The notes under the pieces were generated by a model. It was given only the letters and a program-made list of their open reading frames with translations, did not search any database and had not been told where the DNA came from. From the NCBI GenBank assembly GCA_009377645.1, contig WHTQ01000032.1, forward strand, positions 1-45,607: a DNA stretch of 45,607 nucleotides, written 5' to 3'. Source of the stretch: Micromonosporaceae bacterium. Lineage in GTDB: Bacteria > Actinomycetota > Actinomycetes > Mycobacteriales > Micromonosporaceae. This document shows, one piece after another, positions 23,919-32,325 of the stretch. Within the stretch, counting starts at the first letter, position 1. Every line of letters begins with the position of its first letter. Position numbers and translations under genes: made by a program.

Positions 23919-24830
23919 CTACCCGAGGTTGTGGCGGGCGGTGGCGGGCGGGCGCAGACCCAGCACCGCCTCGGCCATCCGGGTCGCCGCCACCGCCGGC
24001 GCGACGTCGTGGACCCGGACGATCCGGGCGCCGTACAGGATGCAGATGACCACCGCGGCGAGCGTGCCGGGCAGCCGCTCCTCCCGGGGCAGGTCGAGGG
24101 TCTCGCCGATGAAGTCCTTGTTGGACACTGCCACCAGGGTCGGGTAGCCGAGCCCGGCGATCTCGGGCAGCCGCCGGGTCAGCTCCAGCGAGTGGTGGGT
24201 GTTCTTGTTCAGGTCGTGCCCCGGGTCGACGATGATCCGCTCCGCCGGCACCCCGTGGCTGATCGCCAGGGCGACCCTACGGCGCAGGAAGTCGGCCACC
24301 TCGACGACCACGTCGCGGTAGCTGGGCCGCGGGTACGGGGTGCGGGGTGCGGCCAGGCTGTGGGTGATCACGAGCGTGGCGGCGCTGTCCGCGACCACCT
24401 CGGCCAGCCGCGGGTCGTGCAGCCCACTGGTGTCGTTCACGACATCGGCACCGGCGTCGATCGCCTGCCGGGCCACCTCCGGCCGGTAGGTGTCCACCGA
24501 GATCACCGCCGGGGAGTGCGCCCGGGCCGCCGCGATCACCGGCAGCACCCGGGCCAGCTCGCCCTCCACCGACACCGGCGGGCCGGGGCTGAACGGCTGG
24601 CCGCCGATGTCGACCCAGTCCGCCCCGTCCGCGACCGCCCGCTGCACCGCCTCGACCGCCCGCGGCAGCGCGAAGGTCCGGCCCTGGTTGTGGAACGAGT
24701 CGGGGGTCCGGTTGACGATCGCCATCACCGCCACCCGCTGGCCGAAGTCGAACGTCCGGCTGCCGATCCGCCGGCGGGGGATCGCGAGCTCGGGCAGGAA
24801 CGCGCCTGCGGGGCTGGACCGCACGGTCAT
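23919..24830 (-). CDS. folP2: Dihydropteroate synthase paralogue, FolP2 type
   Basis: 303 residues, a TIM-barrel pterin-binding enzyme. M-A-I-V-N-R-T-P-D-S-F is the first DHPS signature (the N-R-T form is that of mycobacterial FolP2; FolP1 has N-V-T), and later S-V-D-T-Y-R, N-D-T-S-G, D-P-G-H-D-L-N-K-N-T and V-S-N-K-D-F-I-G-E-T all agree with FolP2 rather than the folate enzyme. In mycobacteria FolP2 does not replace FolP1, so a role in folate synthesis is doubtful here as well. Start at ATG 24830; a much longer upstream frame is not conserved. Confidence 0.85.
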   Translation of the reverse strand: MTVRSSPAGAFLPELAIPRRRIGSRTFDFGQRVAVMAIVNRTPDSFHNQGRTFALPRAVEAVQRAVADGADWVDIGGQPFSPGPPVSVEGELARVLPVIAAARAHSPAVISVDTYRPEVARQAIDAGADVVNDTSGLHDPRLAEVVADSAATLVITHSLAAPRTPYPRPSYRDVVVEVADFLRRRVALAISHGVPAERIIVDPGHDLNKNTHHSLELTRRLPEIAGLGYPTLVAVSNKDFIGETLDLPREERLPGTLAAVVICILYGARIVRVHDVAPAVAATRMAEAVLGLRPPATARHNLG

Positions 24831-24858
24831 GGACCTTAGCAGCGACCGGTGGTGCGGT

Positions 24859-24899
24859 CCCCCGGCAGTAGCGGGGGCGGGAAGGGCAGTCCCGCCCCC
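24859..24899 (-). promoter_or_regulatory. Competing hairpins in the folP2 leader
   Basis: In transcript order, 24899-24890 pairs perfectly with 24882-24873 (10 bp, 7-nt loop). The second strand can instead pair with a third strand: 24877-24872 with 24864-24859 (6 bp, 7-nt loop). The helices cannot coexist. There is no U-tract, so a translational or Rho-type switch is more likely than intrinsic attenuation. The structures lie 29-69 nt before the folP2 ATG. Confidence 0.4.
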
Positions 24900-25021
24900 A
24901 CCATGCTGTCGCACCGCAGCCGGACGACCGTCCGCTGTGGCGCTTGTCGCGCGGGAGCCATGGCCACGCGAGCGGGTGGTGGTATCACCTCCCCTCGGGG
25001 GCGGGCGTCGACAGGAGGCTA

Positions 25022-25035
25022 TGGAAGCGCTCCCA
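25022..25035. promoter_or_regulatory. CebR/CelR-like LacI-family operator
   Basis: TGGAAGCGCTCCCA matches 13 of 14 bases of the known actinobacterial cellobiose-repressor operator TGGGAGCGCTCCCA. It starts a few bases after the predicted start point of the leftward folP2 promoter, a blocking position, and is also about 150 bp before the rightward DUF4129 operon. No cellulase or CebR gene is in the window. Confidence 0.5.
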
Positions 25036-25048
25036 TCCACCTACCCCG

Positions 25049-25078
25049 ACTCTAGCCTGGGTCGCGGATTCCGGGCAA
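25049..25078 (-). promoter_or_regulatory. Probable sigma-70 promoter of folP2
   Basis: On the minus strand TTGCCC (25078-25073), an 18-bp spacer, then TAGAGT (25054-25049). Predicted start near 25042 gives a leader of about 210 nt. The rest of the 354-base intergenic region 24831-25184 holds the operator, the hairpins, a possible 50-codon leader ORF (24988-24836, minus) and a rightward -10 candidate TACGCT at 25121-25126. Confidence 0.5.
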
Positions 25079-25184
25079 CAGTTGGGTCTCGGATCGGCCA
25101 CAGACGTTGACCCCCGTCCGTACGCTCTGTTGCTCTGGCAGGGGACCCGACGGGGATCTGGGGGTTGCTGACCACGGGAGGATG

Positions 25185-25913
25185 ATGGACGCCCGGCTAC
25201 GGCGCTGGCTGCCCGTGCTGCTGGTGGTGCTGGCGCTGGCCGGTGCCGGGTGGGCGGCCGCGGGCGGAACCGGCCTGTCCGGCGGTCAGCTGCCGCCGCC
25301 GCCCGAGGAGCCGCTTCCCACCCCGCCCGCCGCCAGCGACCCGGCCTTGGCCACCGGATCACCCGTCCCGGGGGCGGGTGATCCGGTGGGGGCGGACCTG
25401 CCGGGCTGGCTGGGCTGGCTGGTGAGCGCCGTCTTCCTCACCCTGTTCGCCGGGTTGGTCGGCGCACTGCTCTACTTCGGAGGTCGCTACCTGTTCCTCG
25501 AGCGGGTGCACCGGCGGGAGATCGTCGAGCAGCCGGCCAGCCAGCCCGGCGGCGTCCTCACCCAGGAGGTCCGGGACGCGGTCCGGGCCGGGTTGGCCGA
25601 CATCGACGCCGGAGGCGATCCCCGGCGGGCGGTGATCGCCTGCTGGCTGCGGCTGGAGCGGGTGGCGGCCGCGGTCGGCACCGCTCGGCTGGCCGCCGAC
25701 ACCCCGACCGACCTGGTGACCCGGTTGCTGGCCGCGCACCGGGTCAGCGACCGGGCGCTGGGCCGGCTCGCCGACGCGTACCGGCAGGCCCGGTACGCCC
25801 CGGCGGAGGTGGACGACGACCTGCTGGTGACCGCCCGGCAGGCGCTGCGGGAGATCGACGCCCAGCTCACCCGGGCAGCCGGCCAACCGGACCCGACGGC
25901 GGTGGCCGGATGA
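25185..25913 (+). CDS. DUF4129 membrane protein
   Basis: 242 residues from the second of two adjacent ATGs (25182, 25185), both directly behind GGGAGG. A membrane segment at about 8-27, a Pro-rich linker, a second segment at about 80-102 and a cytosolic C-terminal DUF4129 domain (C-W-L-R-L-E-R-V-A-A, D-T-P-T-D-L-V-T-R-L-L, Y-R-Q-A-R-Y-A). DUF4129 proteins recur beside MoxR and DUF58 genes, as here. Probably first gene of the long rightward block. Confidence 0.87.
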   Translation: MDARLRRWLPVLLVVLALAGAGWAAAGGTGLSGGQLPPPPEEPLPTPPAASDPALATGSPVPGAGDPVGADLPGWLGWLVSAVFLTLFAGLVGALLYFGGRYLFLERVHRREIVEQPASQPGGVLTQEVRDAVRAGLADIDAGGDPRRAVIACWLRLERVAAAVGTARLAADTPTDLVTRLLAAHRVSDRALGRLADAYRQARYAPAEVDDDLLVTARQALREIDAQLTRAAGQPDPTAVAG

Positions 25914-26466
25914 GGATGCGTACCCGGATCGCCCGGCTGCTGGCCGGCGGGCTCACGTTCACCGGCTACACCCCGGCCTGGCTGGCCGGCCAGGCCGGGG
26001 TGGCCGGCGGCCTGGCGCTGGTGATCAGCACGGTGATCGCGGCGGTGCTCCTGCCGGCCCAGCTCTACCTCGAGTTCTGGCAGATGTGGCTGCTGATCAC
26101 GGCCGGCCTGCTGATGCTGTGGACGGCCTGGACGCTGCGCGAGCCGCAGCCGCCGCTCGACCTGTCCGCCGACCCGAGCCAGTCCGAGCCGACCCACCGC
26201 CCGTACGCGCAGGTCGACCGGTGGGAACGCCGGCTGTCGGTGACCAGCGGCGACCCGGAGTGGTACACCCGGGTGGTGCGAGACCGGATGACCGAGCTGG
26301 TGGCCGAACGGCTCCGGCAGCGGCACGGGTTCCGGCTGGCCACCGACCCGCAGCGGGCCCGGGCGGTGCTCGGCGAGGAGCTGTTCGGGTTTCTCACCGA
26401 GCCCGTGACCACCACCCCCGACCCGGCCAGGCTGGACCGGCTGCTCACCCGGATTGAGGAGATCTG

Positions 26467-26467
<1 letters not shown>
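25910..26467 (+). CDS. Membrane protein of the MoxR/DUF4129 locus
   Basis: 185 residues, ATGA overlap with the DUF4129 gene. Two or three hydrophobic segments (about 25-75), then a charged cytosolic domain with W-E-R-R-L-S-V-T-S-G-D-P-E-W-Y and R-D-R-M-T-E-L-V-A-E-R-L-R. Not recognised as a named family. Position between DUF4129 and MoxR suggests a membrane subunit of the same complex. Confidence 0.8.
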
Positions 26468-27575
<1,108 letters not shown>

Positions 27576-27576
<1 letters not shown>

Positions 27577-28892
27577 TGACTGTTACGCCTGCCTCCGGCC
27601 GGGGCTGGCTGCCGACCCGGGCGTTGCACCGGGCGGCCGGGGTCGGCGGGCTGGCGCTGCTGGCCGCCGCCGCACTCGGCCAGTGGGAGCTGGTGCTGCT
27701 GGCCGGGCCGTTCCTGCTCGGGCCGGCGGTGTCGCTGGCGGTGCGCCCGGCCCGGCAGCCCGAGGCCACTCTCACCCTGGAGGCGTCGACCAGTGTGGAG
27801 GGTGGGCCGGTCCGGGCCCGGGTCTCGGTGCCGGCCGACCCGCAACCGCCGCTGCTGTGTGTGGTCAGCGCCCAGGTCCCGCGGTGGGTCCGGCTGCGGT
27901 ACGGGGTCGGCTACTACGCCACGCTGGTACGCCCGCCGGTCACCACCGCGGTCCGGCTGGCGGGCACCGCCCTGCGCTGGGGCTCGTACCGGCTTGGCCC
28001 GGCGACGGTGCGCTCGGTCGCCTCGGACGGGCTGCTGGTCGCCCACCACGAGGTCCTGCCGTCGGTGCCGCTGACCGTCTACCCGGTCAGCGAGCCGTTC
28101 GACTCGGAGGAGGCGCTGCCGCGGGCCAGCGGGATCTCCGGCATCCACCGGTCCCGGCGGCTCGGCCCCGGTGGAGACCTGGCCGACGTCCGCCCGTTCC
28201 AGCCCGGCGACCGGCTGCGCCGGATCAACTGGCGGGTCACCCGGCGCACCGGTGACCTGCACGTCAACGCCACCCAGTCGGACCGGGACGCGCAGGTGGT
28301 GCTGCTGCTGGACGTGCGCCACGAGGCCGGCGCCTCCGGCGGCATCCACGGCCGGGCCAGCGTGCTGGACCGGACTGTGCGCGCCGCCGCGGCGATCACC
28401 GAGCACTACGCGCAGCAGGGTGACCGGGTGGCGCTGGTCGAGTTCGGCTCCCGGCTGCGCCGGCTGCCCGCCGGCACCGGGCGCAAGCACTACCTGTCGG
28501 CGCTGGAGTGGCTGGTCGAGGTGGACCGGCTGCCGACCGGGTTCGGGCCCGGCGGCGGGCTGCTCAGCCGGGGCCTGACCGCCGCCAGCGCGCTGACGAT
28601 CGTGCTGACGCCGCTGCTGGACCAGGACAGCGCGAACCTGCTGGCGATGCTGGCCCGGACCGGCCGCTCGCTGGTGGCGGTGGACACCCTGCCGGGACAG
28701 GCCCACCCGCGGGTCCGGAACGAGTGGACGGCCGCCGGGCACCGGCTGTGGCAGCTGGAGCGGACCAACACGATCGGCCGGCTGCGCGGAGTCGGCGTGC
28801 CGGTGGAGCCCTGGCAGGGCGCCGGCAGCCTGGACGTCGTGCTGCGCCACGTCTACCGGCTCGCCGCCACCTCCCGGGTGCTGTCGCGATGA
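27576..28892 (+). CDS. DUF58 membrane protein
   Basis: 438 residues. Two membrane segments at about 17-60, an Ig-like N-terminal half, then the DUF58 motif D-L-A-D-V-R-P-F-Q-P-G-D-R-L-R-R-I-N-W (about 204-222), and a VWA-like region (V-V-L-L-L-D-V-R-H). It is the membrane-anchored DUF58 type, unlike the soluble one at 3970. The ATG at 27576 overlaps the MoxR stop; GTG at 27573 in the same frame is possible. Confidence 0.9.
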
Positions 28893-29509
28893 CCGCGATC
28901 AGCAGCCGCGGCTGGCGCCGGTACCCGCTGGTGGAGCGGGTCGGCTACCACCTGGCCCGGGTGCGGGCCTGGGGTCGGCGGGCGACTGTCGCCGGGCTGG
29001 CGGTGCGGGTGGTGATCTGGCTGACCGGCCTCGGCGGCCTGCTGCTGGCGCTGCCCGGCTCGCTGCGCGGGCCGGCGCTGCCGCTGGCGGTGTTCCTGGC
29101 GCTGCTGCCGGCGGTCGCCCCGGCCAGCGCCTGGGTTGCGCTGCTGGAGCTGGCGGCGATCGGGACGGTGGCGCTGACGCTGGTCGACGAGTCCCGCCAG
29201 GTGCTGGTGCCGGTGCTGCTGGCGGTGGCGGCGCTGCTGTACGCGCACCACACGTCCGCGGCGCTCGGTGCCCAGCTGCGCACCGACACGGTGGTCCCGC
29301 TGGCCGTGTTCCGGCACTGGCTGGCCCGGGCCGGGCTGGTGCTGGCCGGATCCGCCCTGCTCGGGCTCGGGATCGTGGTGCTGGCCGGGCAGCCGCGCGC
29401 CGGTGCGGACACCGGCTACCTGGCGCTCGGGGCGGCCGCCACGGCGGTGGCCGCGATCGCGGTCGGTGCCCTGGTGCACCGGTCCGGCGGCCCGGCCGGT
29501 GCGGACTGA
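28889..29509 (+). CDS. Polytopic membrane protein of the MoxR locus
   Basis: 206 residues, ATGA overlap with the DUF58 gene. Five hydrophobic segments (near 35-58, 60-80, 85-115, 148-165 and 170-192). No catalytic motif. Probably the last gene of the MoxR/DUF58/DUF4129 module; 66 bp separate it from the CoxD-like gene. Confidence 0.78.
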   Translation: MTAISSRGWRRYPLVERVGYHLARVRAWGRRATVAGLAVRVVIWLTGLGGLLLALPGSLRGPALPLAVFLALLPAVAPASAWVALLELAAIGTVALTLVDESRQVLVPVLLAVAALLYAHHTSAALGAQLRTDTVVPLAVFRHWLARAGLVLAGSALLGLGIVVLAGQPRAGADTGYLALGAAATAVAAIAVGALVHRSGGPAGAD

Positions 29510-29538
29510 TCCGGAGCCCAGGATCACCGCCTGCGCGA

Positions 29539-29544
29539 TACCGT
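29539..29544 (+). promoter_or_regulatory. Possible internal promoter before coxD-like gene
   Basis: TACCGT, identical to the kinase-gene -10, about 32 bp before the ATG at 29576, which has its own GAGGAGG. It could let the Cox-type genes be expressed apart from the MoxR module. Confidence 0.35.
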
Positions 29545-29575
29545 CGAGCTACCCGGTCCGGTGAGGAGGCGGTCG

Positions 29576-30499
29576 ATGACCGGCGCAGTGAACGGCGAGC
29601 CGGCGCAGTCACCGGCGGCGCTGGCCGACGCGCTGGCCGGAACCGGCTACCTGGCCGACTCCGGGCTGGCCACCGCGGGCTGGCTGGCGCTGCGGATGGA
29701 CCGGCCGCTGTTCCTGGAGGGGGAGGCCGGGGTCGGGAAGACCGGGTTCGCGGTCGCGCTGGCCGAGGCCACCGGGCTGCCGATGATCCGGCTGCAGTGC
29801 TACGAGGGGCTGGACGTCGGGCAGGCGCTCTACGACTGGGACTTCCCGCGGCAGATCCTGCACCTGCGCACGCTGGAGGCGGTCGGGGCGGAGCGGGACC
29901 CGGCCCGGGTCGAGGCCAGCCTCTACGACCGGCGGTTCCTGATCGCCCGGCCGCTGCTGCGGGCGCTGGAGTCCGCCCCGTGCCTGCTGCTGATCGACGA
30001 GGTGGACCGGGCCGACGACGAGTTCGAGGCGTACCTGCTGGAGCTGCTCGCCGACTGGGCGGTCAGCATCCCGGAGCTGGGCCGGGTCGCCGCCGCCCAG
30101 CCGCCGGTGGTGGTGGTGACCAGCAACCGCACCCGGGAGGTGCACGACGCCCTGAAGCGCCGCTGCCTCTACCACTGGGTCGAGCACCCGGACCCGGACC
30201 GGGAGGTGGCGATCCTGCGGGTACGGCTGCCGGAGGTGAGCGCCCGGCTGGCCGGGCAGGTCGCCGCGGCGACCGCCCGGCTGCGAGAGCTGGAGCTGGC
30301 CAAGGCGCCGGGGGTGGCGGAGGCGATCGACTGGGCGCGGGCGCTGCACCTGCTCGGGGTCGAGCAGATCACCGCCGCGGCCGCCGAGCAGACCCTCGGC
30401 ACGGTCGTCAAGCTCCACGAGGACACCGGGCGGGTGCTCGCGCACGGGCTGCCCGGCCTGTTGGCTCCGGTTGATCGCGGAAACTCGTCCCGGTCATGA
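29576..30499 (+). CDS. coxD: CoxD-like MoxR-type AAA+ ATPase
   Basis: 307 residues. Walker A G-E-A-G-V-G-K-T at about 49-56 and Walker B L-L-L-I-D-E-V-D-R-A-D near 138-148, with D-W-D-F-P-R-Q-I-L typical of the CoxD branch. CoxD, with the VWA protein CoxE, matures the Mo/Cu site of CO dehydrogenase. GAGGAGG lies 6 nt before the ATG. The last nine residues (V-D-R-G-N-S-S-R-S) and the stop are encoded by the left arm of a 64-bp palindrome and are probably not ancestral. Confidence 0.88.
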   Translation: MTGAVNGEPAQSPAALADALAGTGYLADSGLATAGWLALRMDRPLFLEGEAGVGKTGFAVALAEATGLPMIRLQCYEGLDVGQALYDWDFPRQILHLRTLEAVGAERDPARVEASLYDRRFLIARPLLRALESAPCLLLIDEVDRADDEFEAYLLELLADWAVSIPELGRVAAAQPPVVVVTSNRTREVHDALKRRCLYHWVEHPDPDREVAILRVRLPEVSARLAGQVAAATARLRELELAKAPGVAEAIDWARALHLLGVEQITAAAAEQTLGTVVKLHEDTGRVLAHGLPGLLAPVDRGNSSRS

Positions 30500-30528
30500 C
30501 CGGGACGAGTTTCCGCGATCAACCGGAG
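30465..30528. repeat. Perfect 64-bp palindrome across the coxD/coxE stop-start overlap
   Basis: Arms of 32 bp with no loop and no mismatch. The left arm begins CTCCGGTTGATCGCGG; the right arm ends CCGCGATCAACCGGAG. The centre, between 30496 and 30497, is TCATGA, which supplies the TGA of the upstream gene and the ATG of the downstream gene. In RNA the start codon would sit at the tip of a 30-bp helix, and no Shine-Dalgarno sequence precedes it. Confidence 0.97.
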
Positions 30529-31620
30529 GTGCTGGCCGGCGTCGGCCGGTTCGTCGGGGTGGTCCGCGATGCCGGGGTGCCGGCCGGCCCGGACCGGGTG
30601 CACGAGCTGGTACGGGCACTGGCCGAGCTCGGTCCCGGCGGGCTCTACTGGGCCGGCCGGTTCACGCTCTGCGCCAGCCCGGAGGACCTAGCACGCTACG
30701 ACGCAGTGTGGCGGTCGCTGACCGGGGCGCTGGACCGGGACCGGCGACCCGCGCCCCGCGTACCGGTGCTGCGCCGGGTGGCCGGGCCGGACGGTGCGGA
30801 CGGTGGCCCGGACCCGGACGGCGACCGGGATGGCGTGGAGCAGGTGGTGCCGGCCCGGGCTTCGGCCGAGGAGGTGCTGCGGCACCGGGACCTGGCGGAG
30901 CTGACCGGGCCGGAGCGGGCCGAGGTGCGGCGGCTGCTGGCGCTGCTGGCCCCGGCCGCCCCGGTGCGGGTGGCCCGCCGCCTGCGCCGGGCCCCGGCCG
31001 GCCGGGTCGATCCGGCCCGCACGCTGCGGGCGATGCTGCGCGGGCTGGGGGAGCCGGCCCGGCTGGCGCGCCGTCGCCGGCGGCACCGCCCGCGCCGGCT
31101 GGTGCTGCTGCTGGACATCTCCGGGTCGATGGCGCCGTACGCGGACGCGTTGCTGCGGTTCGGGTTCGCCGCGGTCCGGGCGCGGCCGGACCGCACCGAG
31201 GTGTTCACGATCGGCACCCGGCTGACCCGGCTCACCCCGGCGCTGCGGGTACGCGACCCGGAGGCGGCGCTGCGGGCGGCCGGCGCCCAGGTGCCGGACT
31301 GGCGGGGCGGCACCCGGCTCGGTGCCGCGCTGACCGACTACCTGCGCCGGTACGGGCACCGGGGGATGGCGCGGCGGGCGGTGGTGGTGGTGTGCAGCGA
31401 CGGCTGGGAGCGCGGGGACCCGGCCCGGCTGGGCGCGGCGATGGGATGGCTGTCCCGGCTGGCGCACCTGGTGGTGTGGGTGACCCCGCACGCCGCCCGG
31501 CCCGGCTTCGCACCGACCGCCGCCGGGCTGGCCGCCGCGCTGCCGCACGTGGACCGGCTGGTGGCGGGCCACAGCCTGGCCGCCCTGGCCGCGCTGACCG
31601 ACCTGATCCGGCGGAGCTGA
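30496..31620 (+). CDS. coxE: CoxE-like VWA-domain protein
   Basis: 374 residues. A helical N-terminal domain (V-G-R-F-V-G-V-V-R-D-A-G-V-P-A-G-P near 16-32), an Arg-rich middle segment, then a VWA domain with intact metal site (L-L-L-D-I-S-G-S-M near 205-213, later C-S-D-G-W). This matches CoxE, partner of CoxD in metal insertion. The first ten residues come from the palindrome, and translation must depend on reinitiation after the upstream stop because the leader is locked in the helix. The stop lies inside a 14-bp repeat array. Confidence 0.88.
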   Translation: MTGTSFRDQPEVLAGVGRFVGVVRDAGVPAGPDRVHELVRALAELGPGGLYWAGRFTLCASPEDLARYDAVWRSLTGALDRDRRPAPRVPVLRRVAGPDGADGGPDPDGDRDGVEQVVPARASAEEVLRHRDLAELTGPERAEVRRLLALLAPAAPVRVARRLRRAPAGRVDPARTLRAMLRGLGEPARLARRRRRHRPRRLVLLLDISGSMAPYADALLRFGFAAVRARPDRTEVFTIGTRLTRLTPALRVRDPEAALRAAGAQVPDWRGGTRLGAALTDYLRRYGHRGMARRAVVVVCSDGWERGDPARLGAAMGWLSRLAHLVVWVTPHAARPGFAPTAAGLAAALPHVDRLVAGHSLAALAALTDLIRRS

Positions 31621-31672
31621 TCCGGCGGAGCTGATCCGGAAGGCCCGATCCGGCGGAGCTGGTCCGGCGGGC
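31603..31672. repeat. 14-bp tandem repeat at the end of coxE
   Basis: Five units starting at 31603, 31617, 31631, 31645 and 31659 with consensus CTGATCCGGCGGAG. The first two are identical and the others carry one to five changes. The coxE stop codon lies within unit 2. Bases 31673-31809 contain TTGACT at 31741 but no well-spaced -10. Confidence 0.85.
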
Positions 31673-31809
31673 GGGACCGGCCGGACGGATCCGATGGGAC
31701 CAACCTGGCGGTTCCACTTGCCGCCGCGCACCGGAACCGGTTGACTGAGCAGATAGTGGCCCGGCTGCGAGACATTCGGGCCTCCCTCCACGTGACCGCG
31801 GGAGGATCC

Positions 31810-32325
31810 ATGACCCGGATCTCAGTCACCGTCGATGGCACGCGGTACGAAGACGACGTGCCGTCGCGAACCCTTCTCGTCCACCACCTGCGCGAGCAGC
31901 TCGGCAAGGTCGGCACGGTGGTGGGCTGCGACACCAGCAACTGCGGCGCCTGCACGGTGCTGATGACCGACCCGGACGGAGTGCCCCGGGGGGTGAAGAG
32001 CTGCACCGTGCTGGCGGTCCAGGCGGACGGTCGGGAGGTGACCACCATCGAGGGCCTCGGCGGCGACCACCCGGTGCAGCGCGCCTTCCACGAGCGGCAC
32101 GCGCTGCAGTGCGGCTACTGCACGCCCGGCATGGTGATGGCGGCGGTCGACCTGCTGCGGGAGCAGCCGGACCCGAGCGACGCGCAGGTGCGCGAAGGAC
32201 TGGAAGGCAACCTGTGCCGGTGCACCGGCTACCAGAACATCGTCCGGGCGGTCCAGCAGGCCGCGGCCGAGCTGCGCGGCAACGAGGCCGCGGTGACGCA
32301 GCCGGTGGGGGTGAGCGGGCCATGA
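31810..32325 (+). CDS. coxS: CO-dehydrogenase/xanthine-dehydrogenase type [2Fe-2S] small subunit
   Basis: 171 residues. Plant-type ferredoxin domain with [10 protein letters not shown] (about 43-52) and a distal Cys, then the helical [2Fe-2S] domain with C-G-Y-C-T-P-G-M (about 102-109) and C-R-C-T-G-Y. It passes electrons from the Mo site to FAD. ATG at 31810 follows GGAGG by 4 nt; an upstream frame to 31741 is not conserved. A CCTCC at 31782-31786 could pair with that GGAGG. Confidence 0.93.
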   Translation: MTRISVTVDGTRYEDDVPSRTLLVHHLREQLGKVGTVVGCDTSNCGACTVLMTDPDGVPRGVKSCTVLAVQADGREVTTIEGLGGDHPVQRAFHERHALQCGYCTPGMVMAAVDLLREQPDPSDAQVREGLEGNLCRCTGYQNIVRAVQQAAAELRGNEAAVTQPVGVSGP

